Assembly: GCA_964473465.1 (NCBI GenBank)
Contig: CAYYPE010000009.1
Location: forward strand, 1 to 64,000
DNA length: 64,000 bases
Origin: CALHRB01 sp964473465
GTDB lineage: Bacteria > Bacteroidota > Ignavibacteria > Kapaibacteriales > UBA2268
Reading direction: 5' to 3'
The stretch's first letter is position 1. Every line of letters starts with the position of its first letter. Below are positions 33,669 to 42,937 of this stretch, in pieces. The notes beneath the pieces were generated by a model, which was not told the origin of the DNA, made no database searches, and worked only from the letters and a program-made list of their open reading frames with translations. Position numbers and translations under genes: made by a program.

Positions 33669-35066
33669 CTAAGGAATAACAGAAATCCCGAGTGCTACCG
33701 AGATTCTTCGGGAGTAATCGGGATTGTTTTTATGAACTATATTCTTTCCATTTACTAACATCACAGATGACCCGCCTCCGTCAAGGTTCATTGCGTCATA
33801 ACATCCAATTTGCTTCATGATGTAGCCTAACTTAGATAGCGAAGCACCCGAGGTAAGCCCTTTGCCGTTATTTCCTCCAATTGTTACCATGAAAAATTTT
33901 GTTTTTGCTCTATCAAATCCAATTGCTGTTCTGGGTAGAGGGTAATTAATAAATCTTCTGGAACGAGAGCCTTCTGCAACAGCCTCATTGGATACCTTCC
34001 CCTGTCTGACTATTCTTGGAGTTCCTGCAACGGAATTATAAAAAACTTTTTCGGAATGGACATTAGTTGAAAATCTGACCTTTAATGTATCACCCTCCTC
34101 AGGATAGTAGTCCGGAGGTGTTTCTATTCCAAAGGACAATATAAAACAATCCTCAGGCAAATGAACTGGTATAGTATCGAATTTAACAACCCTGCAAATT
34201 ATATCTTTGTTCACAGCTGGTTCGGATAAAATCTTTAGTGTATATTTGGGTAAACCATATTCCAGCATGGCAAACCTTTTGTCTGATTGAAATTCACGGG
34301 CAAAAGCAACTGAATCAAAAACAAAATCGGTAGTATCGTGATATTCTATATCTGATTTTGCCAGTTCCAGAGCTTTTAGGTATTCTTTCTTGTAGTTATT
34401 TATCGGAACGTAAGGAATTGAATCACCCGCAAATTTATTATATAGAACTGCTCCAAGAGAGTCTCTTCTGCGATTGACACTTATCAAATTAAAGACCCAG
34501 CCATTTTTTTTCGTGACAGTCCCCTCCATAAAAAAATTATCAATAAATGGTTTGTTATCTTTTGTGAAAAAACATGAAGACCAGCGTTTATGTGTTTTCA
34601 TTTCGATTACGTAACCATCTTTGACCGTTGGACCTATTGGATAATTCGCATAAGCAGTCCAGAAATTCGCATTTATAGCTGCAATTAAGTTCCGCCCATC
34701 ATTAGAAGCAAAACCATCTATAATCTCCTGAATTTTTTTCAACTCATTCATTTGATTGCCAGCTTTTAAGATTTCCAACCTGATATTTTTTTGGGTCAAA
34801 TCAGCTTCAATGATGTGTGTAGATATATATCTTCTGTTATCAGGTATTAGTATGTTTTTATATCTTATTCCTGGAGAAATAAGCGAATCAATCAGTAATT
34901 TTTCAGTTAACTTTGGAACATTTTTAGCCTTTGATTTTTTTCTGGTTTTAATTTTTGTTGTTTTGGTCTTCTTTTGTGCTTTTTTTGCTTCAATTGATAT
35001 ATTAAATGTTAGGAAAGACCCAATCAAAATAAAGAAAAATATGTATTTTAAATATTTTCTTATCAC
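33669..35066 (-). CDS. Phosphodiester glycosidase family protein (NAGPA/DUF2233-like)
   Basis: The start is set at GTG 35066 because it gives a standard signal peptide (RKYLKY then a hydrophobic core). The longer ATG start at 35138 adds a Phe/Tyr/Leu-rich stretch that looks non-coding. A Lys-rich linker (KKAQKK...KTKKSK type) precedes the domain. Family motifs: AAINANFWTAYANYPIGPT, PRTAIGFDRAKTKFFMVTI, GASLSKLGYIMKQIGCYDA, and MNLDGGGSSVMLVNG near the C-terminus. Members cleave GlcNAc-1-phosphodiesters (human NAGPA) or act on teichoic acid or EPS in bacteria. The substrate here is unknown. Confidence 0.82.
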   Translation of the reverse strand: MIRKYLKYIFFFILIGSFLTFNISIEAKKAQKKTKTTKIKTRKKSKAKNVPKLTEKLLIDSLISPGIRYKNILIPDNRRYISTHIIEADLTQKNIRLEILKAGNQMNELKKIQEIIDGFASNDGRNLIAAINANFWTAYANYPIGPTVKDGYVIEMKTHKRWSSCFFTKDNKPFIDNFFMEGTVTKKNGWVFNLISVNRRRDSLGAVLYNKFAGDSIPYVPINNYKKEYLKALELAKSDIEYHDTTDFVFDSVAFAREFQSDKRFAMLEYGLPKYTLKILSEPAVNKDIICRVVKFDTIPVHLPEDCFILSFGIETPPDYYPEEGDTLKVRFSTNVHSEKVFYNSVAGTPRIVRQGKVSNEAVAEGSRSRRFINYPLPRTAIGFDRAKTKFFMVTIGGNNGKGLTSGASLSKLGYIMKQIGCYDAMNLDGGGSSVMLVNGKNIVHKNNPDYSRRISVALGISVIP

Positions 35067-35227
35067 TGACTTTATCTCTTTAATAAATAGAAAATTATAT
35101 AATTGAATAAATAAAAAATGTAATATATACAGAATCACACCCTAATTTCAATTAAATTTTTTTCATACAAAATCTAATGATAATATTTAAATTGCAATTT
35201 AATTTTTTTTAATTTTCAGGTTAAATT

Positions 35228-36010
35228 ATGAATTATCAGACTTTATTATTCGAGCAAAAAAACAATTATGCAATCATCACACTCAATAGACCTGATAAGC
35301 TAAACGCCCTAAACAAACAAATGTTTGATGATCTGGATGATGTAATTACCAAAGTTCAACTTTCTCCGGAAATCAAGGCTTTGATTCTTACAGGTAGCGG
35401 TGAAAAGGCTTTTGCTGCCGGGGCAGACATCAAAGAACTTAACGCTTGCGATAAATATTCGGGAAAGCTTTTTTCTGAATATGGGTCAGTCGTTATGCAA
35501 AGACTCTCGGAATTGAAAATTCCTGTAATCGCTGCCGTAAACGGCTTTGCTCTTGGTGGTGGATGTGAATTGACTCTTGCCTGTCATATCCGTTTTGCTT
35601 CTGAAAATGCTAAATTCGGTCAACCCGAAGTAAATCTTGGTATTATCCCCGGTTATGGAGGCACTCAAAGGTTGCCCCGAATCGTTGGATTCGCAAAAGC
35701 AATGGAAATGATTATCACAGGTAACCCGATTGATGCTCAAGAAGCTTATAGAATAGGTCTTGTCAATGCAGTATTTTCCTTGAATGAACTGCTTGCTAAA
35801 ACTGAGGAATTTGTTCAATCTTTCCTTGCAAAGGGAACAATTGCAGTCTCAGCAGCTGTTGATTGCATTCTCGCTTCACAGAATCTTTCGATTATGGAAG
35901 GTTTGAGCTATGAATCAAAACTTTTTGGAGAAGTTTGTGGAACAAATGATTTCAAGGAAGGAACAAACGCTTTCTTAGAAAAGCGAAAAGCAAATTTTAA
36001 GGGAATCTGA
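35228..36010 (+). CDS. Enoyl-CoA hydratase/isomerase (crotonase family)
   Basis: Hydrates trans-2-enoyl-CoA, in beta-oxidation or butyrate-type pathways. 260 residues with a typical crotonase start (ITLNRPDKLNALN), the CoA/oxyanion loop AFAAGADIKELN, and AVNGFALGGGCELTLACHIR followed by GQPEVNLGIIPGYGGTQRLP. Both catalytic glutamates (in GGCEL and QPEV) are present, so it should be an active hydratase rather than an isomerase variant. It resembles short-chain (Crt-like) hydratases. It is followed by waaA after 25 bases, probably only by chance of operon packing. Confidence 0.92.
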   Translation: MNYQTLLFEQKNNYAIITLNRPDKLNALNKQMFDDLDDVITKVQLSPEIKALILTGSGEKAFAAGADIKELNACDKYSGKLFSEYGSVVMQRLSELKIPVIAAVNGFALGGGCELTLACHIRFASENAKFGQPEVNLGIIPGYGGTQRLPRIVGFAKAMEMIITGNPIDAQEAYRIGLVNAVFSLNELLAKTEEFVQSFLAKGTIAVSAAVDCILASQNLSIMEGLSYESKLFGEVCGTNDFKEGTNAFLEKRKANFKGI

Positions 36011-36035
36011 TAATAAAATTACCTTTGTTTTCAAA

Positions 36036-37307
36036 ATGATAAACTTCATTTATAATCTCTTTTTCGTTTTTCCGGCGAAAATATTAATTCCTTTTGTCTC
36101 TTTGTTCAATAAAAAACTCAGAAAAAGAGAAAAGAATTGGAAAAAAATATTAAATAATACTTCAATTGACAGTTCACAAAAAAAAATATGGTTTCATTCT
36201 GCTTCCATGGGAGAATTTGAGCAGGCAAAATCAATTATTGAAACTATCAAACAGCACAATCCAGAAATTTTCATTATCACATCCTTTTATTCTCCCTCTG
36301 GTTTTGAAAATCAAAGAAACTACAAATTTTCAGATGCTATACTCTATTTGCCTTTTGATACTATACACTCAGTAAAGTTATTTCTTGACAAAATCCAACC
36401 TGATATCAGCGTTTTCATACGTTATGATTTGTGGCTTAATCTTTTAACTGAATTAAAAAATAGAAAAATCCCGATAATCCTAATAAATGCTACAAAACCA
36501 ACAAAACTCAGCTCAGATTTCTTTTTATTCAAAGCCTTTCTAATAAAGATTTATTCTCTTTTAGATGAAATCATTACAGTTGGCGATGAGCATACTAATT
36601 TCTTTAAAGCTCTTTTGCCTGAAAAAAACATTCAAACTCTAACTGATACCAGATTCGACAGGATAATCAATCAAATTGAATTAAGCAGAAAAGAGCCTGT
36701 CCTAAACAAAGATATTTTTCAAAACAATCAGTTAATATTGATTGCAGGAAGCACTTGGGAACCAGACGAAATATTGATATGGCTGGCTTATAATGATATT
36801 TCTCCCGATTTGCGTTTAAAATTGAGACTGATTTTTGTCCCGCATGAACCAACTTATGAGCATTTAAAAAAATTTAATGATTTATGCGGTAATGTCATTT
36901 TACTTAGTAAGTTGTTGGAAAATAATGAACTTATACATAATAATACACCGGATACGCCTATAATAGTTGATAGCATAGGAAAACTTCTCAGGTTATATGG
37001 AATAGCTGATTTTGCTTATGTCGGTGGTGGATTTGGAGTTGGCATCCATAGCGTTACCGAACCAGCAGGATATGGAATACCAATTGCAACAGGTCCAAAG
37101 ATAAACAACTCACCCGATGCTATTAATTTGATGAATTTAGGTTCTCTCTACAAAATCCATAATTCCCGGGAATTTCAAAACTGGCTGAATTTAATGATAA
37201 AAAATGAAGAAATGAGGTTAAAAGCAGAAAATATCTCAAGAGAATATATCTTTAGGAATTCTGGTTCAACCCCGATTGTCGTAAGAAAAATATTAGACTT
37301 AATGTGA
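36036..37307 (+). CDS. waaA: 3-deoxy-D-manno-octulosonic acid transferase
   Basis: Adds Kdo to lipid A precursor at the inner membrane (GT30). The N-terminal membrane segment is followed by IWFHSASMGEFEQAKSII, in which the Glu of GEFEQ is the catalytic base. IITSFYSPSGFE, IFIRYDLW-like VFIRYDLWLN, GSTWEPDE, FVPHEP and YVGGGFGVGIHSVTEPAGYG follow, all family blocks. Length 423 is normal. It shows that the organism makes Kdo-containing LPS. Its 3' end overlaps the convergent LytR_C gene by 9 bases. Confidence 0.93.
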   Translation: MINFIYNLFFVFPAKILIPFVSLFNKKLRKREKNWKKILNNTSIDSSQKKIWFHSASMGEFEQAKSIIETIKQHNPEIFIITSFYSPSGFENQRNYKFSDAILYLPFDTIHSVKLFLDKIQPDISVFIRYDLWLNLLTELKNRKIPIILINATKPTKLSSDFFLFKAFLIKIYSLLDEIITVGDEHTNFFKALLPEKNIQTLTDTRFDRIINQIELSRKEPVLNKDIFQNNQLILIAGSTWEPDEILIWLAYNDISPDLRLKLRLIFVPHEPTYEHLKKFNDLCGNVILLSKLLENNELIHNNTPDTPIIVDSIGKLLRLYGIADFAYVGGGFGVGIHSVTEPAGYGIPIATGPKINNSPDAINLMNLGSLYKIHNSREFQNWLNLMIKNEEMRLKAENISREYIFRNSGSTPIVVRKILDLM

Positions 37308-37772
37308 ATTTTCAGACATCTTTAATTTTTTGTAATCGCGTCCAATAATTAAAGATGCTTTCAAAAAAAAGCTTGAATCAATATTAACAAGGATCATCGA
37401 ATCGGGCAAACCAATGATTCTTGCAAAATATTTTGAAGATGTTGTATCTCCAACCCTGTCAATAATAAATGATTTTTGTACCAATGTATCGTAATTACCA
37501 ATTTCGACAACATCAATATTTCTATTTCTAAGATAATCTCTGAATTTACCGGCTAAACCATTAACGTCAGTGGCATTAAGGATACTGATTTGTATTGAAG
37601 ATTCTGACTCAGTCCTTTTAGGTTCATTTTCAGATGTTTTCATTTTATCGGAATTTATTATGCGAAAAATTAAAGAGCCAAACAGCAGAATTAATATAGT
37701 TAAAACTATAATAATTGTAATTGATAAAAATAAATTACTCTTCTTTTTTTGTTTTTTATTTTTACTTTTCAA
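37299..37772 (-). CDS. LytR C-terminal domain protein, membrane-anchored
   Basis: 157 residues: a Lys-rich cytoplasmic start, one transmembrane helix (about 12-34), a polar linker and one LytR_C domain (ISILNATDVNGLAGKFRDYL ... IIDRVGDTTSSKYFARIIGL ... LIIGRDYKKL). The domain occurs at the end of LytR-CpsA-Psr proteins and alone in many bacteria, where its role is unknown; wall or periplasm binding is presumed. No LCP catalytic domain is fused. Confidence 0.82.
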   Translation of the reverse strand: MKSKNKKQKKKSNLFLSITIIIVLTILILLFGSLIFRIINSDKMKTSENEPKRTESESSIQISILNATDVNGLAGKFRDYLRNRNIDVVEIGNYDTLVQKSFIIDRVGDTTSSKYFARIIGLPDSMILVNIDSSFFLKASLIIGRDYKKLKMSENSH

Positions 37773-37837
37773 TTCAACACAAACTTTTTGTAAATTAAAA
37801 ATTTAAATAAATAATCAGAAAATATTATCACAAAAAT

Positions 37838-39112
37838 ATGGATTTTTATCGTGGCATAATTCTAAATCCCATTGATAGTTTCAAATTCGAGCTTTTTGAG
37901 GATGGACTATTAGTAGTTAACAAGGGCAAAATCTTATTTTGTGGGTCTTATAATCAAGCCCTTGTCAGATATCCGCAAACAAATCAAATAAAAGAATCAA
38001 AAGATTTAATTCTACCCGGACTGATAGATTTGCATACACATTTACCCCAATATCCTGCAATCGGTAAGGGCAAAGGAGAACTACTCCCATGGCTTAAGAA
38101 TTATATTTTCCCTCAGGAAATAAAATTCAACGATCCATCTTTTGCACGTAAAATATCAAAAAGTTTCCTGAAAACATTAATTGAGAATGGCACTACAACT
38201 GCGGTTTTATATTCAAATTCAAACCTTAAATCAACAGAAATTGCTTTTCAGCAGGCAGAGGAATCTGAAATCAGAGCTTTCATCGGCTTAAGTTTAATGG
38301 ATATTAACACACCTGCCGAATTACAAAATAATTTGGAGATTAATATTAGCAATATGATGAAGCTTATTCAAAAGTGGCATTTATTCGATAATGGAAGGCT
38401 GAATTTTATAGTAACTCCAAGATATGCTGGTTCCTGCTCGACAAAGCTTATGAAAGAAGCAGCAAAAATTGCAATTGAAAATGATTTATTCATACAAACG
38501 CATTTGTCTGAAAATCCTCAGGAAATCAGTTATATCAAATCCTTGCACAATTTCAAGGCTTCCTATACAGAGTTTTTGGCAACGGTTAACCTATTAACAA
38601 AAAAGACTTTGCTTGCCCATTGTATTCATCTACAACCAAAAGAAGTAAAAATAATAAAAGATTCCGGTTCAGCAATTATTCACTGCCCTACTTCAAACAG
38701 ATACCTTCAAAGTGGTATTATGGCATTTTATAAATATCTGAAACAAAATCTGAAAGTCGGCTTGGGAACTGACATTGCAGGTGGATTTAACTTTTCAATG
38801 TTAGACGAATCCCGTGAAGCAATCGAAAACACTAAATATTATCATTTGTATTGTGATAAAAAATCAAAAATTGTCGAAAAGAAAGATGCACTCTGGATTT
38901 CCACTCTGGGTAATGCAAAAATCTTGAATCTTGATTCATTCATTGGTAATTTGTCTGTAGGAAAAGAGGCTGATTTTATAGTTTTGGAGATGCCTTCTAA
39001 TGACTTTTACAGTTATAACAATTTTGATGACATTTTTTCTGCGTTACTTTATAACAATAATTTAAAAATTCGTGATGTTTATGTCAGAGGTATGAAAGTA
39101 AATACAGATTAG
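37838..39112 (+). CDS. guaD: Guanine deaminase (amidohydrolase family)
   Basis: Converts guanine to xanthine and ammonia in purine salvage. Metal-site motifs are in place: LPGLIDLHTHLPQYP (HxH), FIQTHLSENPQEI (third His), LAHCIHL (fourth His) and GLGTDIAGGFNFSM (metal Asp). The substrate-related segment IIHCPTSNRYLQSGIMAFYK fits guanine deaminases rather than cytosine or TRZ-type enzymes. Length 424 is normal. Cytoplasmic. It stands alone between convergent neighbours, 4 bases from the GT9 gene end. Confidence 0.9.
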   Translation: MDFYRGIILNPIDSFKFELFEDGLLVVNKGKILFCGSYNQALVRYPQTNQIKESKDLILPGLIDLHTHLPQYPAIGKGKGELLPWLKNYIFPQEIKFNDPSFARKISKSFLKTLIENGTTTAVLYSNSNLKSTEIAFQQAEESEIRAFIGLSLMDINTPAELQNNLEINISNMMKLIQKWHLFDNGRLNFIVTPRYAGSCSTKLMKEAAKIAIENDLFIQTHLSENPQEISYIKSLHNFKASYTEFLATVNLLTKKTLLAHCIHLQPKEVKIIKDSGSAIIHCPTSNRYLQSGIMAFYKYLKQNLKVGLGTDIAGGFNFSMLDESREAIENTKYYHLYCDKKSKIVEKKDALWISTLGNAKILNLDSFIGNLSVGKEADFIVLEMPSNDFYSYNNFDDIFSALLYNNNLKIRDVYVRGMKVNTD

Positions 39113-39116
39113 GATT

Positions 39117-40157
39117 TCATCTATAAATTAAAAATTTTTTGATTTTTGAAATAACATCATCTGCCTTAATTAAATTCATACAATTAAAATGATTTTTTGG
39201 GCATTTTTCTCTTCCAATGTGAGAACAGGGTCTGCAATCCATTTTCTTTTGAACAATTTCATAATTAGAACGAAACGGTGAAAACCCATATTCAGGAACT
39301 GTTGAACCATAAATCACAACCTGTGGAACTCTCCTTGCTGCTGTTATATGCATAATCCCGCTATCGTTGCTTACAACAAGATCAGAATTATCAATCAGTT
39401 CTGCTGTTTCTGTGATGGATAGTTTCCCACAATAATTATTAATAGGGAATCCGATATTTTTTTCAATCAAAGCTGAAATTTCAACTTCAGTTCTACTTCC
39501 AACAAGATTAATTTTACAATCATAAAAATCTTTCAATTTGTTAATCAATTCCACAAAGCCTTCTGTAGTCCATCTTTTAGTAAAGTGTTTAGCACCCGGA
39601 GCAATAGTTATTTCAGGACTATTTTTTATGACTATCTTTTTTGAAAAAGGGAGGTATTCTTTTGCATTTCTGTCTTTTAATAACCAAAACTCAAGCCCAA
39701 GACCATCATCTTCAATTCCCTTCAAATTTATTGAATGAATATAATTTAAGGGAACAGAAAAGTCTTTGATGAGAGGCTTTTTAAAATATATGAGCGATAA
39801 CTTATGAAGTCTTTGTTTAGAATAATGTTTATATACCTTTGATTTATTAAAAGAAATTATCCTTGATCTTAGGTTATATTGCAAATCAATCAAAATATCA
39901 TATTTATTTTTCAAAATCTCAGGATTTTTAAGTGGATTAAATATTGATTTTTTTTTATCATAAATAATCATATTTGAAACATATGGATTATGAACCAAAA
40001 CCTCAGAATAATTATCATCTACTACATAGTCAATTTCTGAATCGGGTAAGTTCTTAGAAAGAATTCTCAAAAGTGGTGTTGTTAATAATACATCACCAAG
40101 AGAACTTAATCTTAGTATTAATATTTTTTTTATATTTGATTTTTTTATTTCTGTCAA
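39117..40157 (-). CDS. Glycosyltransferase family 9 (ADP-heptose:LPS heptosyltransferase-like)
   Basis: GT-B fold protein with the N-terminal KILILRLSSLGDVLLTTPLL and C-terminal TIAPGAKHFTKRWTTEGFVE, VVSNDSGIMHITAARRVPQV and VIYGSTVPEYGFSPF, all family 9 markers. A cysteine-containing segment (CRPCSHIGREKCPKNHFNC) near the end is frequent in FCB members. It probably adds heptose to the LPS inner core at the inner membrane. The acceptor cannot be read from sequence. Divergent from the STAS gene, 14 bases apart. Confidence 0.87.
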   Translation of the reverse strand: MTEIKKSNIKKILILRLSSLGDVLLTTPLLRILSKNLPDSEIDYVVDDNYSEVLVHNPYVSNMIIYDKKKSIFNPLKNPEILKNKYDILIDLQYNLRSRIISFNKSKVYKHYSKQRLHKLSLIYFKKPLIKDFSVPLNYIHSINLKGIEDDGLGLEFWLLKDRNAKEYLPFSKKIVIKNSPEITIAPGAKHFTKRWTTEGFVELINKLKDFYDCKINLVGSRTEVEISALIEKNIGFPINNYCGKLSITETAELIDNSDLVVSNDSGIMHITAARRVPQVVIYGSTVPEYGFSPFRSNYEIVQKKMDCRPCSHIGREKCPKNHFNCMNLIKADDVISKIKKFLIYR

Positions 40158-40171
40158 AATTACGCTGTCAA

Positions 40172-40534
40172 ATGAAAAAATCGAATTTAAACTTTACAGT
40201 TGACCAAAAAGACAATTTAGTAATTTTTAAGTTAAATAATAAAAAGCTGGACGCAGAGTTCTCGGGAGAGCTGAAAGCCAAGTTTCTCATTTACTCCCAA
40301 CCGGACGTAGAAGCTTTGATAATTGATTTATCCGAAGTTCAATATGTTGATAGTGCAGGCTTAGGTGCTTTGCTATTAGCAAGGAGACAAATGAATCAAT
40401 ATGGAACACCTGTAATTTTAGTGGGCATCAACGAGAATGTTATGAATTTAATTACAATTTCTCAAATTCAGACTCAATTTCACTTTTTTAATTCAATCGA
40501 AGAAGCAATCGAAGCTCTGTCATCTGAAGATTGA
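40172..40534 (+). CDS. STAS-domain protein (anti-sigma factor antagonist type)
   Basis: 120 residues starting at ATG 40172; a longer frame upstream overlaps the divergent GT9 gene and is not credible. The single STAS domain carries DLSEVQYVDSAGLGALLLAR, with the serine of DSAG being the phosphorylation site in SpoIIAA/RsbV proteins. It would be dephosphorylated by a PP2C phosphatase, such as the SpoIIE-type protein at 4464, and inhibit an anti-sigma kinase. No such kinase is encoded near either gene. It stops 2 bases before the convergent membrane-protein gene end. Confidence 0.88.
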   Translation: MKKSNLNFTVDQKDNLVIFKLNNKKLDAEFSGELKAKFLIYSQPDVEALIIDLSEVQYVDSAGLGALLLARRQMNQYGTPVILVGINENVMNLITISQIQTQFHFFNSIEEAIEALSSED

Positions 40535-40536
40535 TT

Positions 40537-41466
40537 CTAATATCTTGTAATTTTGAAGCTTGATATTCCCCCATTAATTTTTAAGAAGATTTTCTTTTGA
40601 GCTTTTTCAAAATTATCTGATTTGAAATTTTTCCCATCAAACATCAATCCCTCGAAATTTCTTGACGACAAAGCCATATCAGTTTCAACAATAGTGCCTG
40701 CATTTTCCGGTATTTCCAGTTTTACTCTTGATGCACCTGAATTAATAATTATATCACATGTGTCAATTAAATCCCCCAACTTAATTTTTGAGGAAGCTGC
40801 TCCCGTCTCAATATTAATCCTTCTTGATTTAAGTTTGGAAAAGTCTGCATTCATTTTTGCCGCACCAATTTTTATATCAAAATTCCATATTGGTTTTTCA
40901 TTTAATTTTAGCAATGCCTTATTCAAGCTTCGATCGGAACCATCAAAATTAATATTTCCTTCTGTATAAGATAATGATATGTTTTGATTTAATGAGTCAC
41001 TTTCAAGATTGAAATGTGAATTTGATTTTGAAAACACCTCAACCAGATTTTCTGAACCACCTTCAATTGAAAAAGAACCTACTCCTATATCAATAGAAAA
41101 ATTTCTTTCTATAAGAGAAGTATCGTAGGGAATTGATAAATAATCTTTTTTATCCTTGCTTTGGTTGATATCGTCATTTTTTATATTTATATCCCAGTCC
41201 CATTCGGCAATATTTCTTACTCCCGAAACACCAGTATTAACCGAAGCTACTATAAACAATGCCAGAAGAATAGAAATTAATATTACAATAATTTTCTTTA
41301 CAGCATCAGAGATTTTGAGCAATGTCAGACCCCAGAAAATAAAAATCAGAGGCCATAGCTTAAAAATAAAATCCAATTCCAGTGAAAAAGCATTTAAGCT
41401 GCTTATAAGCAACATAACACCAAGTGTTATTAAAAATATACTCCAGAATATAGTTCCTGTTTTCAT
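40537..41466 (-). CDS. LiaF/DUF5668-like membrane protein with beta-rich adhesin-type domain
   Basis: Four predicted membrane helices in the first ~85 residues (GTIFWSIFLITLGVMLLI, LWPLIFIFWGLTLLKI, and a third hydrophobic run) are followed by a ~190-residue domain of short beta strands rich in Ser/Asn/Gly (FSIDIGVGSFSIEGGSENLV, IKIGAAKMNADFSKLKSRRI, INIETGAASSKIKLGDL). This matches the toast-rack type C-terminal domains of LiaF and related envelope-stress proteins. It follows the PspC gene by 12 bases, a common pairing. It probably senses or buffers cell-envelope stress (inference). Confidence 0.78.
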   Translation of the reverse strand: MKTGTIFWSIFLITLGVMLLISSLNAFSLELDFIFKLWPLIFIFWGLTLLKISDAVKKIIVILISILLALFIVASVNTGVSGVRNIAEWDWDINIKNDDINQSKDKKDYLSIPYDTSLIERNFSIDIGVGSFSIEGGSENLVEVFSKSNSHFNLESDSLNQNISLSYTEGNINFDGSDRSLNKALLKLNEKPIWNFDIKIGAAKMNADFSKLKSRRINIETGAASSKIKLGDLIDTCDIIINSGASRVKLEIPENAGTIVETDMALSSRNFEGLMFDGKNFKSDNFEKAQKKIFLKINGGISSFKITRY

Positions 41467-41478
41467 TTTTTTATCCTT

Positions 41479-41946
41479 TTAAATGTTTTCAATATGATTT
41501 TTGTATTGTGAATGTCTGATAAATTGATTATTCAATAGAATAAATATACCTAAAAGAATGAGCAATACAGGAAAATATATACTAAAATCGAAAAATTCGA
41601 AAATATTCGCAAATAACCATAAGATTCCGATTGTAATGAGTATCAAGCCACCAAAAATTCTATGATTTATATTTTCAATTTGATTTTTCTCATTTTTTAT
41701 ATCATAACCTTGATTCTGTGAATTATTTTCTTCGTCATTGGTTGCAGATTTCTGATAGATTAGGTCAGATTTCTTCGGAGTAACAATCCACAAAATGATG
41801 TAGGCAAGCAAACTTATCCCCCAACCAAAAAATAGAACTATAAATATTACTCTTATTAATACCGGATCAACATCGAAATATTCGGCTAAACCGCCGCAAA
41901 CACCACCAAATACTTTATTTTTTTCTACTCGATATAACCTTTTCAT
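41479..41946 (-). CDS. PspC-domain membrane protein
   Basis: The start is placed at 41946, with AAAGG 8 bases upstream; a longer start at 41961 would read through that site. The N-terminal PspC domain is complete: RLYRVEKNKVFGGVCGGLAE, YFDVDPVLIRVIFIVLFFGW and LLAYIILWIVTPK. A polar linker and two more helices (IFGGLILITIGILWLF and a last IYFPVLLILLGIFILL), a LiaI/DUF5668-like pair, follow. It acts at the inner membrane in phage-shock-type envelope responses. Confidence 0.88.
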   Translation of the reverse strand: MKRLYRVEKNKVFGGVCGGLAEYFDVDPVLIRVIFIVLFFGWGISLLAYIILWIVTPKKSDLIYQKSATNDEENNSQNQGYDIKNEKNQIENINHRIFGGLILITIGILWLFANIFEFFDFSIYFPVLLILLGIFILLNNQFIRHSQYKNHIENI

Positions 41947-42058
41947 TTTTAAGCCTTTCAAATTAAAACTATTTTAAATTACGGTATTTACTAATAAAAG
42001 TTACAATAAAATATTATTTTTGAGTTTTTTGATTAATACCATTTTAAAATACACTGAT

Positions 42059-42937
42059 ATGTCAATTAATCCCAGACGACTGTATGAGGAAGACTATGAA
42101 CAGGTCATAAAAGCCTTAATCGAATTTTATAATGAGCGACCCGAAATTTATGGGCTTATGGAACGCTCTCAGAATGTTTACGAAAATTATGCTAAATACA
42201 TAAATGGATACATAACCGATAAAAACTCTATCTTGCTTGATCTTGGCTCCGGTTCATGGAGAATACCCGACACAATTGCCAGTTATGGCTATCAAAGAGT
42301 CATTGGTCTGGATTATTTCTCTGATGAAAAGCTCGAAGAATATTCACAGCAGATTAGAAACCCAAATGCTTCATTAATCCAGTATGATAACGGAAAAATA
42401 CCTTTCGGGGCGGAAACATTCGATTCTATTTCCTCTCTATGTGTTCTGGAACACATTGTAAATATTCGTCAAACATTGGACGATATGGATAGAGTGCTTA
42501 AGCCGGGTGGCTATATTATCATCCAATCACCTAACTGGAGCGGAATTAACGTGTATTTATCAGCAGTTATACACTTTCTTAGAAGCAAGGACAGATTCTG
42601 GCAATTAAATAACTTATTTGAAGCCGTTTGTGGTATTTTCCGCTCTATAAAATGGTATTTAGAAGTATTCTTTTCAATAGAACCAAAATTTATATTAATA
42701 TTCCCAAGAATGAAAAATGGCAAGATAGATTTCGAAAGAAGCGATGATGATGCAGTGCATCTTTGTCAGCCATTATCATTTAAAAAATACTTTAAACAAA
42801 AGAATTATGAAATTATAGAATACAACAGAAATGCAGGTATTACTCCCTACTCTAAATTTTTCAACAAACTCTTTCCTTCTATGGCAACAACAATTGAAAT
42901 AGTTGTAAGAAAACCTAATGCGAAACAAAAAATTTAA
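42059..42937 (+). CDS. Class I SAM-dependent methyltransferase
   Basis: The start is placed at ATG 42059 rather than a TTG at 42020. Residues ~55-165 hold a methyltransferase fold: SILLDLGSGSWRIPDTIASY (motif I, SAM-binding), VIGLDYF, FGAETFDSISSLCVLEHIVN and RVLKPGGYIIIQSPNW. The C-terminal third has hydrophobic stretches resembling those of lipid- or sugar-modifying methyltransferases. The substrate is unknown. It overlaps the 3' end of the LamG gene by 23 bases in convergent orientation. Confidence 0.82.
   Translation: MSINPRRLYEEDYEQVIKALIEFYNERPEIYGLMERSQNVYENYAKYINGYITDKNSILLDLGSGSWRIPDTIASYGYQRVIGLDYFSDEKLEEYSQQIRNPNASLIQYDNGKIPFGAETFDSISSLCVLEHIVNIRQTLDDMDRVLKPGGYIIIQSPNWSGINVYLSAVIHFLRSKDRFWQLNNLFEAVCGIFRSIKWYLEVFFSIEPKFILIFPRMKNGKIDFERSDDDAVHLCQPLSFKKYFKQKNYEIIEYNRNAGITPYSKFFNKLFPSMATTIEIVVRKPNAKQKI

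Noticed and set aside
33684..33725. Inverted repeat AATCCCG...CGGGATT at the end of the phosphodiester glycosidase gene
   Set aside because: It lies within conserved coding sequence (SVALGISV region), has a long loop and no T-tract in the gene's direction.
40073..40171. Longer start of the STAS protein
   Set aside because: It would overlap the divergent GT9 gene and add a hydrophobic leader that no STAS antagonist has.
41156..41482. 108-residue plus-strand frame
   Set aside because: Antisense to the LiaF-like gene; its hydrophobic content is the complement of the membrane helices.
42020..42058. TTG start extending the methyltransferase by 13 residues
   Set aside because: The ATG at 42059 is a more regular start and the extension lies in AT-rich, probably non-coding DNA.
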